A stretch of DNA of 64,000 nt from Sphingomonas panni (GCF_022664435.1 NZ_JAKREU010000012.1:1-64000); one strand, 5' to 3'. Positions 8,885 through 18,671 are shown, numbered from the stretch's first letter. The notes: a model not told the origin generated them from the sequence alone. A program made the numbers and translations.

Positions 8885-9361
8885 TTATGCTGCTTCAGTG
8901 TGCTGCCCACTTGCTGGCATGCCAGCAATCTGCAGGTGCCTGGTTGCCTGCGCCAGAAACTCGGCATGCGACAAATCACGATGATCTATCCACCATTTGG
9001 CGTCGTCGATACCCAGGCAAATGCCACAATCGGCATCGGCGCTTGTGTGAGGGAGCGCCATCAGTGCGGCCAAGCGACTGACGCGAATAGTTTCTGCCCA
9101 ACTCACCTGCCGCTCGCTCCCGTTCAGCTGCGGCCGGTCGAGATGCGCAATCGTTGCGTCGTCACGGGCTGCGGCCTTGGTCTGCTCGGCCTTCTTGTCC
9201 GCGACAAAGCAGGCGCGGCATTTGGTTGTCCGTAACCAGCGAGCTTTCCGCGCGACTTGAGAGTTGAACCCGTAAATGACATGGACCTGCTCGTGGCCGC
9301 AGGCATGAACGATCTGCTGTTCCATGCTCTCGAACATGCTGCATGGCGTACCGGGTGCCAA
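8885..9361 (-). CDS. Hypothetical protein with CxxC pair
   Basis: The frame encodes 158 residues and shows VHACGHEQVHVIYG near residue 20 and TTKCRACFVADKKAE near 45, a possible zinc-binding knuckle, followed by an Ala-rich helical region and a C-terminal ADCGICLGIDDAKWWIDH segment. I do not recognise the family. The start is uncertain: M1 at 9361 and M13 (MEQQIVHACGH) at 9325 are both possible. It lies just upstream of an IS5 copy on the other strand. Confidence 0.55.
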   Translation of the reverse strand: MAPGTPCSMFESMEQQIVHACGHEQVHVIYGFNSQVARKARWLRTTKCRACFVADKKAEQTKAAARDDATIAHLDRPQLNGSERQVSWAETIRVSRLAALMALPHTSADADCGICLGIDDAKWWIDHRDLSHAEFLAQATRHLQIAGMPASGQHTEAA

Positions 9362-9474
9362 ACCTGTTGAGTCGATCCGAATCGTTTCTGCGACGAACGG
9401 TTACAGGCGGGATAAGTAAGCTGACCCAGTGGGGACCGAACACGCGTTTTGGCCGGGAGCAGCCCGTCCGCTTA

Positions 9475-10315
9475 GGGTCAGGACCTATTAAATCGCTTGC
9501 GTGAGCGGTGGCAGGTTGATTCATTGGTGGTGGAGGAGCTGCCGATGGGTGACCTGTTTTGGCTGACGGACAAGCAAATGCAGCGGATCGAGCCGTACTT
9601 TCCGCTGTCGCATGGCGTGCCGCGCGTGGATGACCGGCGGATCGTCAGCGGCATCATCTTCGTAATCCGCAACGGTCTGCGCTGGCGGGATGCACCAGCG
9701 GCTTATGGTCCGCCCAAGACGATCTACAACCGGTTCATCCGTTGGAGCCGGATGGGCGTGTTCAACCGGATCTTTGCCGGACTGGCAGCCGAGGACGGCC
9801 CCCCGGATCAGCTGATGATCGATGCCACGCATCTGAAAGCGTACCGGACGGCAGCCAGCCTGCTCAAAAAGGGGCTCTTCCCCGATGTATCGGCCGCACC
9901 AGAGGCGGCCTGAACTCCAAGCTGCACGCCGTCTGCGACGATCGGGGACGCCCGCGCGTCATGCTACTCACCGAAGGGCAGATGAGCGACTATAAGGGAG
10001 CGGCCTTCATGTTCGAGGCGATGCCGCCTGCTCCGGTGCTGCTCGCCGATCGCGGCTATGACGCAGACTGGTTCCGCCAAGCGCTTGCCGCGCGTGGCAC
10101 CAGCGCGTGCATCCCGTCACGCAAAGGTCGCAAGGTCCCGATCCCGCATGATGCTGCACTCTACCGCCGTCGTCACAGGATCGAGAACATGTTCGGCCGC
10201 CTCAAGGACTGGCGACGCATCCATACCCGCTATGACCGATGCGCTCACACCTTCATGTCGGCCATCGCACTCGCCGCTTCCGTCATCTTCTGGATCAATC
10301 AATGAGTCCTGAGCC
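9475..10315 (+). mobile_element. IS5-family (IS427-type) element, copy 1
   Basis: The 841-bp element begins GGGTCAGGACCTATTA and ends TGAGTCCTGAGCC; the ends are imperfect inverted repeats. A TA dinucleotide flanks both sides (9473-9474 and 10316-10317), the target duplication expected for IS427-group elements. It holds one transposase in two frames. It is diverged from the near-identical copies at 20915 and 27056. Confidence 0.88.
9545..10305 (+). CDS. IS427-type transposase, -1 programmed frameshift
   Basis: The first frame (9545-9913) encodes the DUF4096-like N-terminal part, MGDLFWLTDKQMQRIEPYFP, through the first catalytic Asp region (LMIDATHLKAYRTA). The second frame, -1 relative to it and ending at 10305, carries LADRGYDADWFRQAL and RHRIENMFGRLKDWRR, with the second Asp and the Glu of the DDE triad. 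The frames join at AAAAAGGGG near 9865, a slippery site typical of this group. The fused product would be about 250 residues and looks intact. Confidence 0.85.
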
Positions 10316-10445
10316 TACAAGCCTGCCCGCGACGACGCATGCAATGGCGAATTCGGGTTGGGGGACCGTAAAAGTCCGATGAACGAGCGGCGGAAAGTGG
10401 GTGGCGGGCGGGGCGTCTGGAATGACCGTTCCTGGGTCTTACGGT

Positions 10446-10548
10446 GCCAAGCGCGGGACCGAAATTTGTCACGAGACGGTGAAGCTCTGGTGGGGCAGGT
10501 GCAGTCCACTATTCGCCGACGACATCCGTTACCAGAGGGTGAGCCGTA
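10446..10548 (+). pseudogene. IS6-family transposase remnant
   Basis: A short frame reads AKRGTEICHETVKLWWGRC followed by SPLFADDIRYQRVSR. This matches the helix-turn-helix to linker region of IS6-family transposases (..RG..VSHETVRLWW..FGP.FA..IRR.RVSR). Only about 34 codons remain and there is no catalytic core. It lies in a 380-bp stretch (10317-10696) with no other recognisable gene. Confidence 0.55.
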
Positions 10549-10696
10549 CCGGGAACGCCTATCTGCCGCGCTGGGGAGTGTCGAATGCTCGCCAGCTAGG
10601 CTGCGGTCCTGAAAGACCGACGTGCATTGCGTGAAGACGGGATCGCAACAGACTGACAGCACCCGGCAGAGCAACCCACAAGAAAATCGCTAGCAG

Positions 10697-11473
10697 CTAT
10701 GCCGGTTCGACTGTAACCGATTGGCTGTTCATGACGGCCATGCCGTAGGCTGTGAGGAAGGCAACATCAGCCGCATCACGGCCGATCCCGATCTTGGCCA
10801 TGGCTTTTTCTTGCGCCATGCCGGTTGCGTCGACCAAGTGCCATTCGCCGCCGATGAACACCTCGGCAACGGCATGGAAGTCCTGCGGCTCGACGCCGAG
10901 TGCATAGACGCTGGCGATCCGGGCTGGGATGCCCGCTGCGCGAACCAGCGTGATCACGACATGCGCATAGTCGCGACAAACCCCCTGGCGGCGTATGAAG
11001 GTGTCGGCCGCAGTGGTCTCCGCGGTGCTTACGCCGGGGACATAGCTGAAGTGGCTCTGCACCCAATCCCGAATGGCTATCACCTTCTCGCCGCCTGCCA
11101 AACTGCCGAACTCGGCATCGACGAAGCTCTGGAACTGATCAGACGGGCAGTAGCGCGAGGGCATCAGGTACTGGACAGTCTCACCGGGTAGCTGATGATG
11201 GGGCACCATCGGCAGCGCGAGACAGTCGGTCAGAAGCCGGTTGATGGACACCGTTGCTCGGTAATCTACGGTGAAATGACCCTGCGCTCGCAGCCATATG
11301 CGCTCGCCTATTGAATCCTACGCGTCGACGCGTGCGAAGTGCTGGTTCTCCGAGATGTCGATATGCGCGTCTTCGATCGTCTGCTCGGGGATGGCCGCCG
11401 CTTCCATCTGGAGCAGAATGTCGGTAGGATGCTCGAACTAGTAGTCGAGCTGCGCATGGATTCGGATCTTCAT
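10697..11473 (-). pseudogene. Transglutaminase-like protease gene with two in-frame amber codons
   Basis: Read from ATG 11473, one uninterrupted phase of 258 codons gives a bacterial transglutaminase-like protein: N-terminal beta domain (HPTDILLQMEAAAIPEQ, GERIWLRAQGHFTVDYRATV) and the catalytic core with Cys in GVCRDYAHVV, His in DFHAVAEVFI and Asp in HLVDATG. TAG codons stand at 11438-11440 (codon 12) and 11318-11320 (codon 52). Homologues usually have Gln at the second position, so a C-to-T change is likely. A shorter product could start at GTG 11251 and keep the whole triad but lose the N-terminal domain. Confidence 0.8.
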
Positions 11474-11593
11474 CGCGACGCAATGCACCAACGCAGCCCG
11501 TCGTGCATCCGGATTTTGTTTCAGTGGACGTATGAACGGATGCCCGAAGCTAGGAAGGCAGTTTTGCCTCCCGAGTGACCGTAAGTGCGTCGA

Positions 11594-11629
11594 AATAGTT
11601 GCCTGCGCCTTCTTGCGCAGGCAACTATT
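11594..11629 (-). terminator. katE: 15-bp perfect hairpin after the catalase gene
   Basis: AATAGTTGCCTGCGC (11594-11608) and GCGCAGGCAACTATT (11615-11629) are perfectly complementary with a 6-nt loop, 8 nt downstream of the catalase stop. On the minus strand the stem ends in ACTATTTCG, a weak U-tract. GTAAG/CTTAC pairs (11581, 11636) flank it. Confidence 0.75.
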
Positions 11630-11636
11630 CTTGAGC

Positions 11637-13721
11637 TTACGCCAGCGTGCGGACGTTCGGTTCCCGATCCCAGTAACGCTTTTTTGCGGCATCGACGAAG
11701 CCGACAAGGTCGGTGACGCCTTCGTCCGGCTCGACGCCGGCCTTGTCGAGCAGCGGCTTGGCGTCGGCGTTGTGGCCGATCGCCTTCAGATGCCCGAACG
11801 CGTCCATCACCCATTGGACCGCAGCACCTTCCTTCACCAGTTTCGCCGTGGCGTCGGCCGACAGCAGCACCGCGCAGGCATCGACCGTGACCGAGGGCTG
11901 GCCGAACAGCTGCGCATCGGCGGCGATGGTCGATCCGTCGGACAGCGGCACCTTGCCGACCTTCGGCGCGATGGTCATCGCGTTGCCGCCCGCCGCCTTG
12001 ATCGCGTCCTTGAGCGACTTCAGCTCACCCGCATCGCTGCCATCGGCGATCAGGATGCCGACGTTGCGCCCCTCCAGCGTGTGGAGTTCGCGCGGGCCGC
12101 GGATGATGCGCAGCGCGGGCGACACGTCCATGTCCTGCACCGGCACCTTGGTCGGCGAGGCTTCGGGCAGGTCCATGGCGAGGCCGTCGGCGACGCGGCT
12201 CGCCAGATCCTCGTCGACGTTGCGCAGATTGGCGAGCATCGCGGTACGGATGTGTTCGAGGCTGACCTTCGACAGTTCGAACACGAGCGCGGAGGCGATA
12301 TGCGCCTGTTCCGCCGGGTCCATCGAGCGGAAGAACAGCCGCGCCTGGCTGTAATGGTCGGCGAAGCTTTCGGGGCGGATGCGCAGCTTCTGGCCCTGTT
12401 CTTCCGAGGGATACGTCTTGTAGCCTTTCGCCGGGTCCTCGCGCGCGCCGGCTTCCTCGCCGGCCTTCGCCAGGCTGTTCGGTTCATAGTTCGCGCGGCC
12501 CTTGGGCACCGCCATCTGCATATGGCCGTCGCGCTGCTGGTTCAGGAATGGACACCCCGCCGCCGCGGCGCGGCCCTTGGCGGAATTGATCGGGAGCTGG
12601 TGGAAATTGACCGAGCCGAGGCGCGACAGCTGGGTGTCGGTATAGCTGAACAGGCGGCCCTGCAGCAGCGGGTCGTTGGAGAAACCGATGCCGGGGACGA
12701 CATGGCTCGGCACGAACGCGGCCTGTTCGGTCTCGGCGAAGAAATTATCCGGGTAACGGTCGAGCACCATCCGCCCGACGATCCGGACCGGCAGCACTTC
12801 CTCCGGAATGATCTTGGTCGCGTCGAGGACGTCATAGGGCAGGCTGTTGGCAAATTCCTCGTCGAACAGCTGCACGCCCAGCTCCCATTCGGGGAAATCG
12901 CCGCGGTCGATCCGTTCGAACAGGTCGCGGCGCTGGAAATCGGGGTCGGCGCCGGCGATCTTCACCGTCTCGTCCCAGATGGTCGAGGCGAGGCCGGCCT
13001 TGGGCTTCCAGTGGAACTTGACGAAGGTCGATTTGCCTTCCTTGTTGATGAAGCGGAAGGTGTGGACGCCGAACCCCTCCATGTTGGCGAAGGTGCGCGG
13101 GAGCGTCCGGTCCGACATCGCCCACATCACCATGTGCGTCGATTCCGGCATCAGCGAGATGAAGTCCCAGAAGGTGTCATGCGCGGTCGCCGCCTGCGGA
13201 TAGCCGCGATCCGCCTCCATCTTGGCGGCGTGGATCAGGTCGGGGAACTTGATCGCGTCCTGGATGAAGAACACCGGGATGTTGTTGCCAACGAGGTCCC
13301 AATTGCCCTCGCGGGTGTAGAATTTGACCGCAAAGCCGCGCACGTCGCGCGGGGTGTCGACCGATCCCGCGCCACCGGCGACCGTCGAGAAACGGGTGAA
13401 CACTTCCGTGCGCTGCCCCTTTTTCTGGAACAGGTCGGCGGTGGTGATGTCCGCCAGGCTGTCGGTGCACTCGAAATAGCCATGCGCCGCCGAACCGCGG
13501 GCGTGGACGATCCGCTCCGGAATGCGCTCGTGATCGAAATGGTTCATCTTCTCGCGGAAGACTTCGTCCTCGATCAGCACGGGCCCACGCGCGCCCGCCT
13601 TCAGCTGGTTCTGGTTGTCGCTGATCGGCGTGCCGTGGTTGGTGGTCAGCACCGGATGGTCAGCATCGGTCACCTGATGGGTCTCGCCACCATTGCCTGC
13701 GTTCAGGGCGCTGTTGCTCAT
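11637..13721 (-). CDS. katE: Large-subunit monofunctional catalase (HPII type)
   Basis: The 694-residue enzyme dismutates hydrogen peroxide with haem in the cytoplasm. The catalytic His lies in RIVHARGSAAHGYFE (near residue 74), the conserved Asn in WDLVGNNIPVFFIQD and the haem-ligand Tyr in VLDRYPDNFFAETEQ. After the 500-residue catalase core comes a class-I-amidotransferase-like C-terminal domain (RNVGILIADGSDAGELKSL), as in large clade-2 catalases, so the length is normal. AAGGAC precedes the ATG. It is a monocistronic unit closed by a strong hairpin and fits the stress cargo around it. Confidence 0.96.
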   Translation of the reverse strand: MSNSALNAGNGGETHQVTDADHPVLTTNHGTPISDNQNQLKAGARGPVLIEDEVFREKMNHFDHERIPERIVHARGSAAHGYFECTDSLADITTADLFQKKGQRTEVFTRFSTVAGGAGSVDTPRDVRGFAVKFYTREGNWDLVGNNIPVFFIQDAIKFPDLIHAAKMEADRGYPQAATAHDTFWDFISLMPESTHMVMWAMSDRTLPRTFANMEGFGVHTFRFINKEGKSTFVKFHWKPKAGLASTIWDETVKIAGADPDFQRRDLFERIDRGDFPEWELGVQLFDEEFANSLPYDVLDATKIIPEEVLPVRIVGRMVLDRYPDNFFAETEQAAFVPSHVVPGIGFSNDPLLQGRLFSYTDTQLSRLGSVNFHQLPINSAKGRAAAAGCPFLNQQRDGHMQMAVPKGRANYEPNSLAKAGEEAGAREDPAKGYKTYPSEEQGQKLRIRPESFADHYSQARLFFRSMDPAEQAHIASALVFELSKVSLEHIRTAMLANLRNVDEDLASRVADGLAMDLPEASPTKVPVQDMDVSPALRIIRGPRELHTLEGRNVGILIADGSDAGELKSLKDAIKAAGGNAMTIAPKVGKVPLSDGSTIAADAQLFGQPSVTVDACAVLLSADATAKLVKEGAAVQWVMDAFGHLKAIGHNADAKPLLDKAGVEPDEGVTDLVGFVDAAKKRYWDREPNVRTLA

Positions 13722-14164
13722 TGAATGTCCTTGGTTGAGGCGGGGATGCGGTCCCCTAACGTACTAAATTCCTGAGTGGAGGCGAGAGTTTCATAACAGG
13801 GCGCATGCCCACTCACCGTGTCTGCCGCTGGGTACGAGTAAGTTGCCAACCGGATCATTGATTTGGGTTTCGGATTGACTGTGCTAAGCCGGTATACGAA
13901 GAGGATCGTCCGTCCGACGGTTTGCCGCAGACGGCGTAGCGTCATAATCTTGTCGGGTGTCTCGCGTCCGCGCCGACGTCCGATATGATTTTGACGCTAC
14001 GTTAGCGCCGCGCGATTAGCACGGCATTATAGCACTTTCGCGCCTGGCTACCTTAAAACTTTGGATAGCATGTCACGCCAATCCGGTACGGCAGAACCGG
14101 TGGTCGGCGTATGAACGGACCGAAGTAGGTCAGTGTGAGTTTGCTGACCCCGAAGGGACAGCGG
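13722..14164. other. Intergenic region with a 10-bp dyad
   Basis: About 440 bp lie between katE and the divergent AI-2E operon. It holds CGTAGCGTCA (13935-13944) and its complement TGACGCTACG (13992-14001), 47 bp apart, a possible regulator site for either side. A 75-codon minus frame here has no convincing protein character. No other feature is seen. Confidence 0.45.
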
Positions 14165-16063
14165 ATGAACGATAAGATTGAGCAAGGGGCAGTAGCCGCT
14201 CAGGTGGCGGCCGCAAAAGTGCCGAGTCGAGACGGACTGTTGGGTCTCGCGGTAGCCGTGGTCGTGATCGCCGGGCTGTTCCTAGCCAAGGACGTGCTGA
14301 TCCCCATCACGCTGGCGGTGCTGTTGTCGTTCGTCCTGTCGCCGATCGTCCTGTTCCTGCGACGCCTGCGGTTGCCGAAGGGGCTAGCGATCTTCGTGGC
14401 GGTGATCAGCGCGCTGGGTGTGCTGGGCGGCATCGGCACCCTGGTCGGGATGCAGGCCGCGTCCCTGTCGGACAAGGCACCGGGCTATGTCACGACCGTC
14501 CAGTCCAAGATCGACCGGGCGACCGGTTTCATCACGCAGCAGCTCCCCTTCATCGGACCCGACACGCCGCCCCCGGCCATGGTCGCCGACCCCAATGTCG
14601 TGCGCGGCACCCGCACCCATCCCCTGAACGTCCGGGTCATCGACAAGCAGATTCCGGTGCTGGAACAGGTGGGCGGCTATCTCGAACCGGTGGTCGCGCC
14701 GTTCGAAACCTTCGTGATCGTGCTGGTCGTGGCGATCTTCATCCTCATGCAGAAGGAAGATCTGCGCGATCGGATGATCCGCCTGTTCGGATCGTCCGAC
14801 CTGCATCGCACGACGGCCGCGATGGACGATGCCGGGGGCAGGCTCAGCCGGTACTTCCTTTCGCAACTGGCGGTGAACGCCAGCTTCGGCACCGTCGTCG
14901 GGATCGGCCTGTGGATCATCGGCCTGCCCGTTCCGGCGTTATGGGGCATTCTTGCCGGCGTGCTCCGCTTCGTACCCTATATCGGTGCGCTGCTGGGGGC
15001 CGCCCTGCCATTGGTGGTGGCCGCCGGGGCCGATCCGGGCTGGTCGACGGTGCTGATGGTGGCGGCGCTCTTCATCGTCCTCGAACCGCTGATCGGCTAT
15101 GTCATCGAACCGTTGCTCTACGGCCATTCGACGGGTCTCTCGCCGCTTTCGGTCGTGCTGGCGGCGGTGTTCTGGACGTGGATCTGGGGTCCGGTCGGCC
15201 TTGTCCTGTCGATGCCGCTGACGCTGCTGCTGGTCGTGCTGGGCCGGCATATTCCGAGCCTCGAATTTCTCGACGTCATATTGGGCGACCGGCCGGCGCT
15301 TACCCCGGTCGAAAGCTTCTACCAGCGGATGCTGGCCGAGGACCCGGACGAGGCGCTTGAACAGGCGGAGAGCCAGCTCGCGGACCGGTCGCTGACGGCC
15401 TATTATGACGAGGTAGCGCTGGCCGCGCTGAAACTCGCGGCGGCAGACGTCGAACGGGGTGCCATCACGCGCGAGCGGGCGACCAGCGTCGTCGACTCCA
15501 TGCTGGTGCTGGTGGACGAACTCCATGCGCAGGAGGATACGGCCAGCGTAACCCGGGCACGCGAGGGCCGCCTCAATCCATTGGTCGGGGAAGGGGCAGG
15601 CTTTGAGGAGACCGCGCCGGCCACCCTGCCGGCAGCGCCGGCGCAGTGGAACGCCGCCGGAAGCGTATTGTGCATTGCCGGGCGCGGCGTCCTCGACGAT
15701 GCGGTGACCGCCATGCTCGAACAGCTGCTCGCCAAGCGCGGGTTCGGCGCGAAGCGGGTTCCGCATAACGTCGGATCGCGGGCGAACATCGATCGCCTCG
15801 ACGCGACGGGCACCCGGCTCGTGTGCATCTCCTATCTCGAGATCGGCGGCTCGCCGTCGCATCTGCGCTATCTCGTACGGCGCATCCGGTCGCGCGTGGG
15901 CGATGTTCCGATCCTCGTCGGGCTGTGGCCGGAAGGCGAAGCGGCGCTCACCGATCGCGAGATACAGCGGACCCTGGGCGCGGACCTCTATGTCGGCAGC
16001 CTCGGCGCGGCGGTGGAGGCGTGCCTCGACTATGCCGGCGCGGAACGGGAGCAGGCGGCATGA
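14165..16063 (+). CDS. AI-2E family transporter with long C-terminal extension
   Basis: The 632-residue protein has the AI-2E/PerM layout: two N-terminal helices (LLGLAVAVVVIAGLFLAKDV, LIPITLAVLLSFVLSPIVLF), a periplasmic domain, then a six-helix C-terminal bundle (WGILAGVLRFVPYIGALLGA, EPLIGYVIEPLLYGHSTGLS) in residues 1-390. About 240 extra soluble residues follow; the end (NIDRLDATGTRLVCISYLEI) resembles a small nucleotide-binding-like fold. Members export small molecules or ions, some acting in Na+/H+ exchange. ATG 14165 is preferred because AAGGGACA precedes it. Its stop overlaps the next start, so it leads an operon. Confidence 0.85.
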   Translation: MNDKIEQGAVAAQVAAAKVPSRDGLLGLAVAVVVIAGLFLAKDVLIPITLAVLLSFVLSPIVLFLRRLRLPKGLAIFVAVISALGVLGGIGTLVGMQAASLSDKAPGYVTTVQSKIDRATGFITQQLPFIGPDTPPPAMVADPNVVRGTRTHPLNVRVIDKQIPVLEQVGGYLEPVVAPFETFVIVLVVAIFILMQKEDLRDRMIRLFGSSDLHRTTAAMDDAGGRLSRYFLSQLAVNASFGTVVGIGLWIIGLPVPALWGILAGVLRFVPYIGALLGAALPLVVAAGADPGWSTVLMVAALFIVLEPLIGYVIEPLLYGHSTGLSPLSVVLAAVFWTWIWGPVGLVLSMPLTLLLVVLGRHIPSLEFLDVILGDRPALTPVESFYQRMLAEDPDEALEQAESQLADRSLTAYYDEVALAALKLAAADVERGAITRERATSVVDSMLVLVDELHAQEDTASVTRAREGRLNPLVGEGAGFEETAPATLPAAPAQWNAAGSVLCIAGRGVLDDAVTAMLEQLLAKRGFGAKRVPHNVGSRANIDRLDATGTRLVCISYLEIGGSPSHLRYLVRRIRSRVGDVPILVGLWPEGEAALTDREIQRTLGADLYVGSLGAAVEACLDYAGAEREQAA

Positions 16064-17208
16064 GCGTTGCCGATCATGGCGCAGGCACCGGTGCGCGCTC
16101 CCCGTTGCAGGTGCCGCCCGCGGGATGGCTGGCGATCCTGAAGCGGACGTGGCAGGAGATGGGCGACGACAACATCGGCATCATCGCTGCCGGTATCGCC
16201 TTCTACGTCTTTGCCGCCATCGTGCCCACGCTGGGGGCCGTCGTGCTGAGCTACGGCCTGTTCGCCGAGGCGGAGACGGTACGGCGCAACATCGAAAGCG
16301 TGTTCGCGTCGCTGCCGAGGGATGCGGCCTCCATCATCTCCGACCAGCTGCTGACGGTCGTGGAAAGTTCGAAGGACAAGCAGGGGATCGGGCTGGTCGT
16401 CGCGCTGCTGCTGGCATGGTACGGCGCGACAAAGGGGTCTGCGGCGATCATCACCGGCCTCAACGTCGCCTATGATACGGAGGAGAGCCGCGGCTTCGTC
16501 CGTTTGACGCTGCTGAAGTTCGCCGTGGTCGGCGGCGGCGTCGTGATGATCTTCGCGGCGATCGGCACGACCATGCTGCTCGCATTTCTCAGCGGGCTGA
16601 TCCCGAATGCGCCGCTTGCCGTGCTGGCGCTGATCCGCATCGCCGGCTTCCTGCTGCTGGCGGTGCTGGTCGTGACGGCGGCGGCGATCCTGTTCCGCTT
16701 CGGTCCCGACCACCGGCAACCCCGCTGGATATGGCTGTCGCCGGGGTCGGCGGGGGCGACGTTGCTCTGGCTGGCGGGCACGGCGGGGTTCGGGTTCTAC
16801 GTATCCAATTTCGGCAACTATGGCGCGACCTATGGCTCGCTGAGCGCGGTCATCGTGACGCTGACATGGCTCTGGCTTACCGCCTATGTGTTCCTGCTGG
16901 GTGCCGAACTGAACGCCGAACTCGAACGACAGGTCGAGGGCGAGGCTGCGGATGCCGACCCCGCGCCCGCCGAGCCGGTGGCGCCCCGCGCGGCGCCAGC
17001 ACCCGAAGCGGCGCGGCCTGCACCCGCAATCGGGACGCCGCGCACCCCTGTCGGCGCAGTCATCGACCTTGTCGGCAATGGTGCGATGGCGACGGTCGGT
17101 TTCGCGATGCTGCGCCGGGGACGTCCGCTCGGCATCGTGGCGATCGCCGTCGCTGCCGGCCTCGCGTGGCGGAAGCGGCCGCCGGAAATGGAGAATGCCG
17201 ATGGCTGA
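16060..17208 (+). CDS. YihY/UPF0761 (BrkB-like) membrane protein
   Basis: The 382-residue protein contains the YihY core: NIGIIAAGIAFYVFAAIVPT at the start, six membrane helices through residue 280, and the conserved YGATYGSLSAVIVTLTWLWL ending in LLGAELNAELERQ. A Pro/Ala-rich linker and one C-terminal hydrophobic segment follow. The family is inner-membrane, of unsettled function, once mis-described as RNase BN. ATGA overlap with the AI-2E gene and a 30-nt gap to the DUF2254 gene make a three-gene membrane operon. Confidence 0.88.
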   Translation: MSVADHGAGTGARSPLQVPPAGWLAILKRTWQEMGDDNIGIIAAGIAFYVFAAIVPTLGAVVLSYGLFAEAETVRRNIESVFASLPRDAASIISDQLLTVVESSKDKQGIGLVVALLLAWYGATKGSAAIITGLNVAYDTEESRGFVRLTLLKFAVVGGGVVMIFAAIGTTMLLAFLSGLIPNAPLAVLALIRIAGFLLLAVLVVTAAAILFRFGPDHRQPRWIWLSPGSAGATLLWLAGTAGFGFYVSNFGNYGATYGSLSAVIVTLTWLWLTAYVFLLGAELNAELERQVEGEAADADPAPAEPVAPRAAPAPEAARPAPAIGTPRTPVGAVIDLVGNGAMATVGFAMLRRGRPLGIVAIAVAAGLAWRKRPPEMENADG

Positions 17209-17238
17209 CGGGGTGCCGCCGATGCCGCGGACGTTGCC

Positions 17239-18468
17239 GTGATTTCGCTCACGCGTATCTCCCGGTTCTTCCGACATGCCGGTCGGCAGATCTGGTTCCG
17301 GGCCGCGGTCATCAGCGCGACCAGCGTGGTGATCGCGGCGCTGGCGGGCATCGTCGCGCGGGCCATACCCTATGAATTCACCGGCGACGTCGGGCAGAGC
17401 GCCGTCGGGAAGATCCTGGAGATCATCGCGTCGTCGATGCTGGCGGTCACCACCTTCTCGATGACGGCAATGGTCAGCGCCTATTCCTCCGCCACGCAAC
17501 TCGCCACGCCGCGCGCGACGCAGCTGATGATCTCCGACCGCACATCGCAGAACGCGCTGTCGACGTTTCTTGGCTCGTTTATCTTTGCGGTGGTCGGCAT
17601 CATCGGCCTGCAGACGCACCTCTATGGCGGACAGGGTAGGGTGGTGCTGTTGCTGGCGACGATCATCCTGATCGTCCTCGTGGAGGTGACGCTGCTGCGG
17701 TGGATCGCGCATCTGGCGGCGTTCGGGCGGATGGCGGATGTCATCGATCGTGTCGAAAATGCCGCCTGCGCCGCGATGTCTGCCTTTGCGCGCAATCCCT
17801 ATGACGGCGCCCGCCCGGCAATCGCGGTGCCGGCATCGGCCATGGCAATATGCTCCATCGACATCGGCTATGTGACCCATATCGATGCCGAGGCGCTCGC
17901 GTTGCCGGCGCAGAAACATGATCTGGCAATCCATGTCGAGGTTCTGACCGGGACGCTGGTCCATCCCAATCGCCCCCTGCTGCGGATCGTCGGCGATGCA
18001 TCGTCCGACCCTGTGCGCAAGGCACTTGCAAATGCGTTCACCGCGGAGCGTCACCGCCGCTTCGATCACGATCCGCGGTTGGGCGTGATCGCCCTCGGCG
18101 AGATCGCGGGACGCGCGCTTGCCCCCGCGACTAACGATCCCGGTACCGCGATCGAGGTCGTGAACGCGCTGTTCCGGGTACTCTCGCTGCTACCGGCGGA
18201 TGCCCCGCCGTCCGACGCCGATCGACCTCCAGTCTATATGGCCCGGCCGTCGGCCGACGAACTGGTCCGCGGCGGGTTTGTCCCCATCATCCGCGAAGGG
18301 GCGGGGGAGGAAGAGGTCGTCATTCGGACGCGCAAGGTGCTCGATGCGTTGGGCAAAGCCTTGCCGCACGGCGCAGAAACTACGCAATCGTTGTCGGACG
18401 AACTGCGGCGCAACGTCGAACGAAACATCAAGGATGACCGTGCACTTCTGCGTGCTCTGGAAATTTAG
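17239..18468 (+). CDS. DUF2254 membrane protein
   Basis: The 409-residue product starts at GTG 17239 and has four hydrophobic helices in the first 160 residues, including ISATSVVIAALAGIVARAIP and the family hallmark LAVTTFSMTAMVSAYSSATQ. The rest is a soluble domain with DPRLGVIALGEIAGRALAPA and TNDPGTAIEVV, also typical of DUF2254. Function is unknown; the family is an integral membrane protein of the inner membrane. It closes the operon with the AI-2E and YihY genes, suggesting a joint role in envelope or ion stress. Confidence 0.88.
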   Translation: MISLTRISRFFRHAGRQIWFRAAVISATSVVIAALAGIVARAIPYEFTGDVGQSAVGKILEIIASSMLAVTTFSMTAMVSAYSSATQLATPRATQLMISDRTSQNALSTFLGSFIFAVVGIIGLQTHLYGGQGRVVLLLATIILIVLVEVTLLRWIAHLAAFGRMADVIDRVENAACAAMSAFARNPYDGARPAIAVPASAMAICSIDIGYVTHIDAEALALPAQKHDLAIHVEVLTGTLVHPNRPLLRIVGDASSDPVRKALANAFTAERHRRFDHDPRLGVIALGEIAGRALAPATNDPGTAIEVVNALFRVLSLLPADAPPSDADRPPVYMARPSADELVRGGFVPIIREGAGEEEVVIRTRKVLDALGKALPHGAETTQSLSDELRRNVERNIKDDRALLRALEI

Positions 18469-18671
18469 TTTCGGTTTTGATCAGCGTTTAAAACTTTCCC
18501 GGGGAGCTTAAGCTACCGTTCGCGAGCGCGACTGACCGTGAGCGCCTTAGGATTAGCAAACGGCGGGATCTGGGAAGCGCGCTGTGCAATCTGAACGTCC
18601 ATATGTGATGACGTGGACGGCTCTCCAACCCTCAAGCAGGGTTTCCTGCGGAGAATCGAAGGAGAGCCACA

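Noticed and set aside
11532..13724. A 730-codon plus-strand open frame opposite katE
   Set aside because: It is the antisense of a full-length, clearly conserved catalase; its Arg/Val/Ala-rich translation shows no domain and arises from GC-rich codon bias.
13718..13945. A 75-codon minus frame upstream of katE
   Set aside because: No ribosome site, no motif, and it overlaps the katE leader and start.
16030..18069. A 679-codon minus-strand frame opposite the YihY and DUF2254 genes
   Set aside because: Antisense of two recognised membrane proteins; low-complexity RHD-rich translation without motifs.
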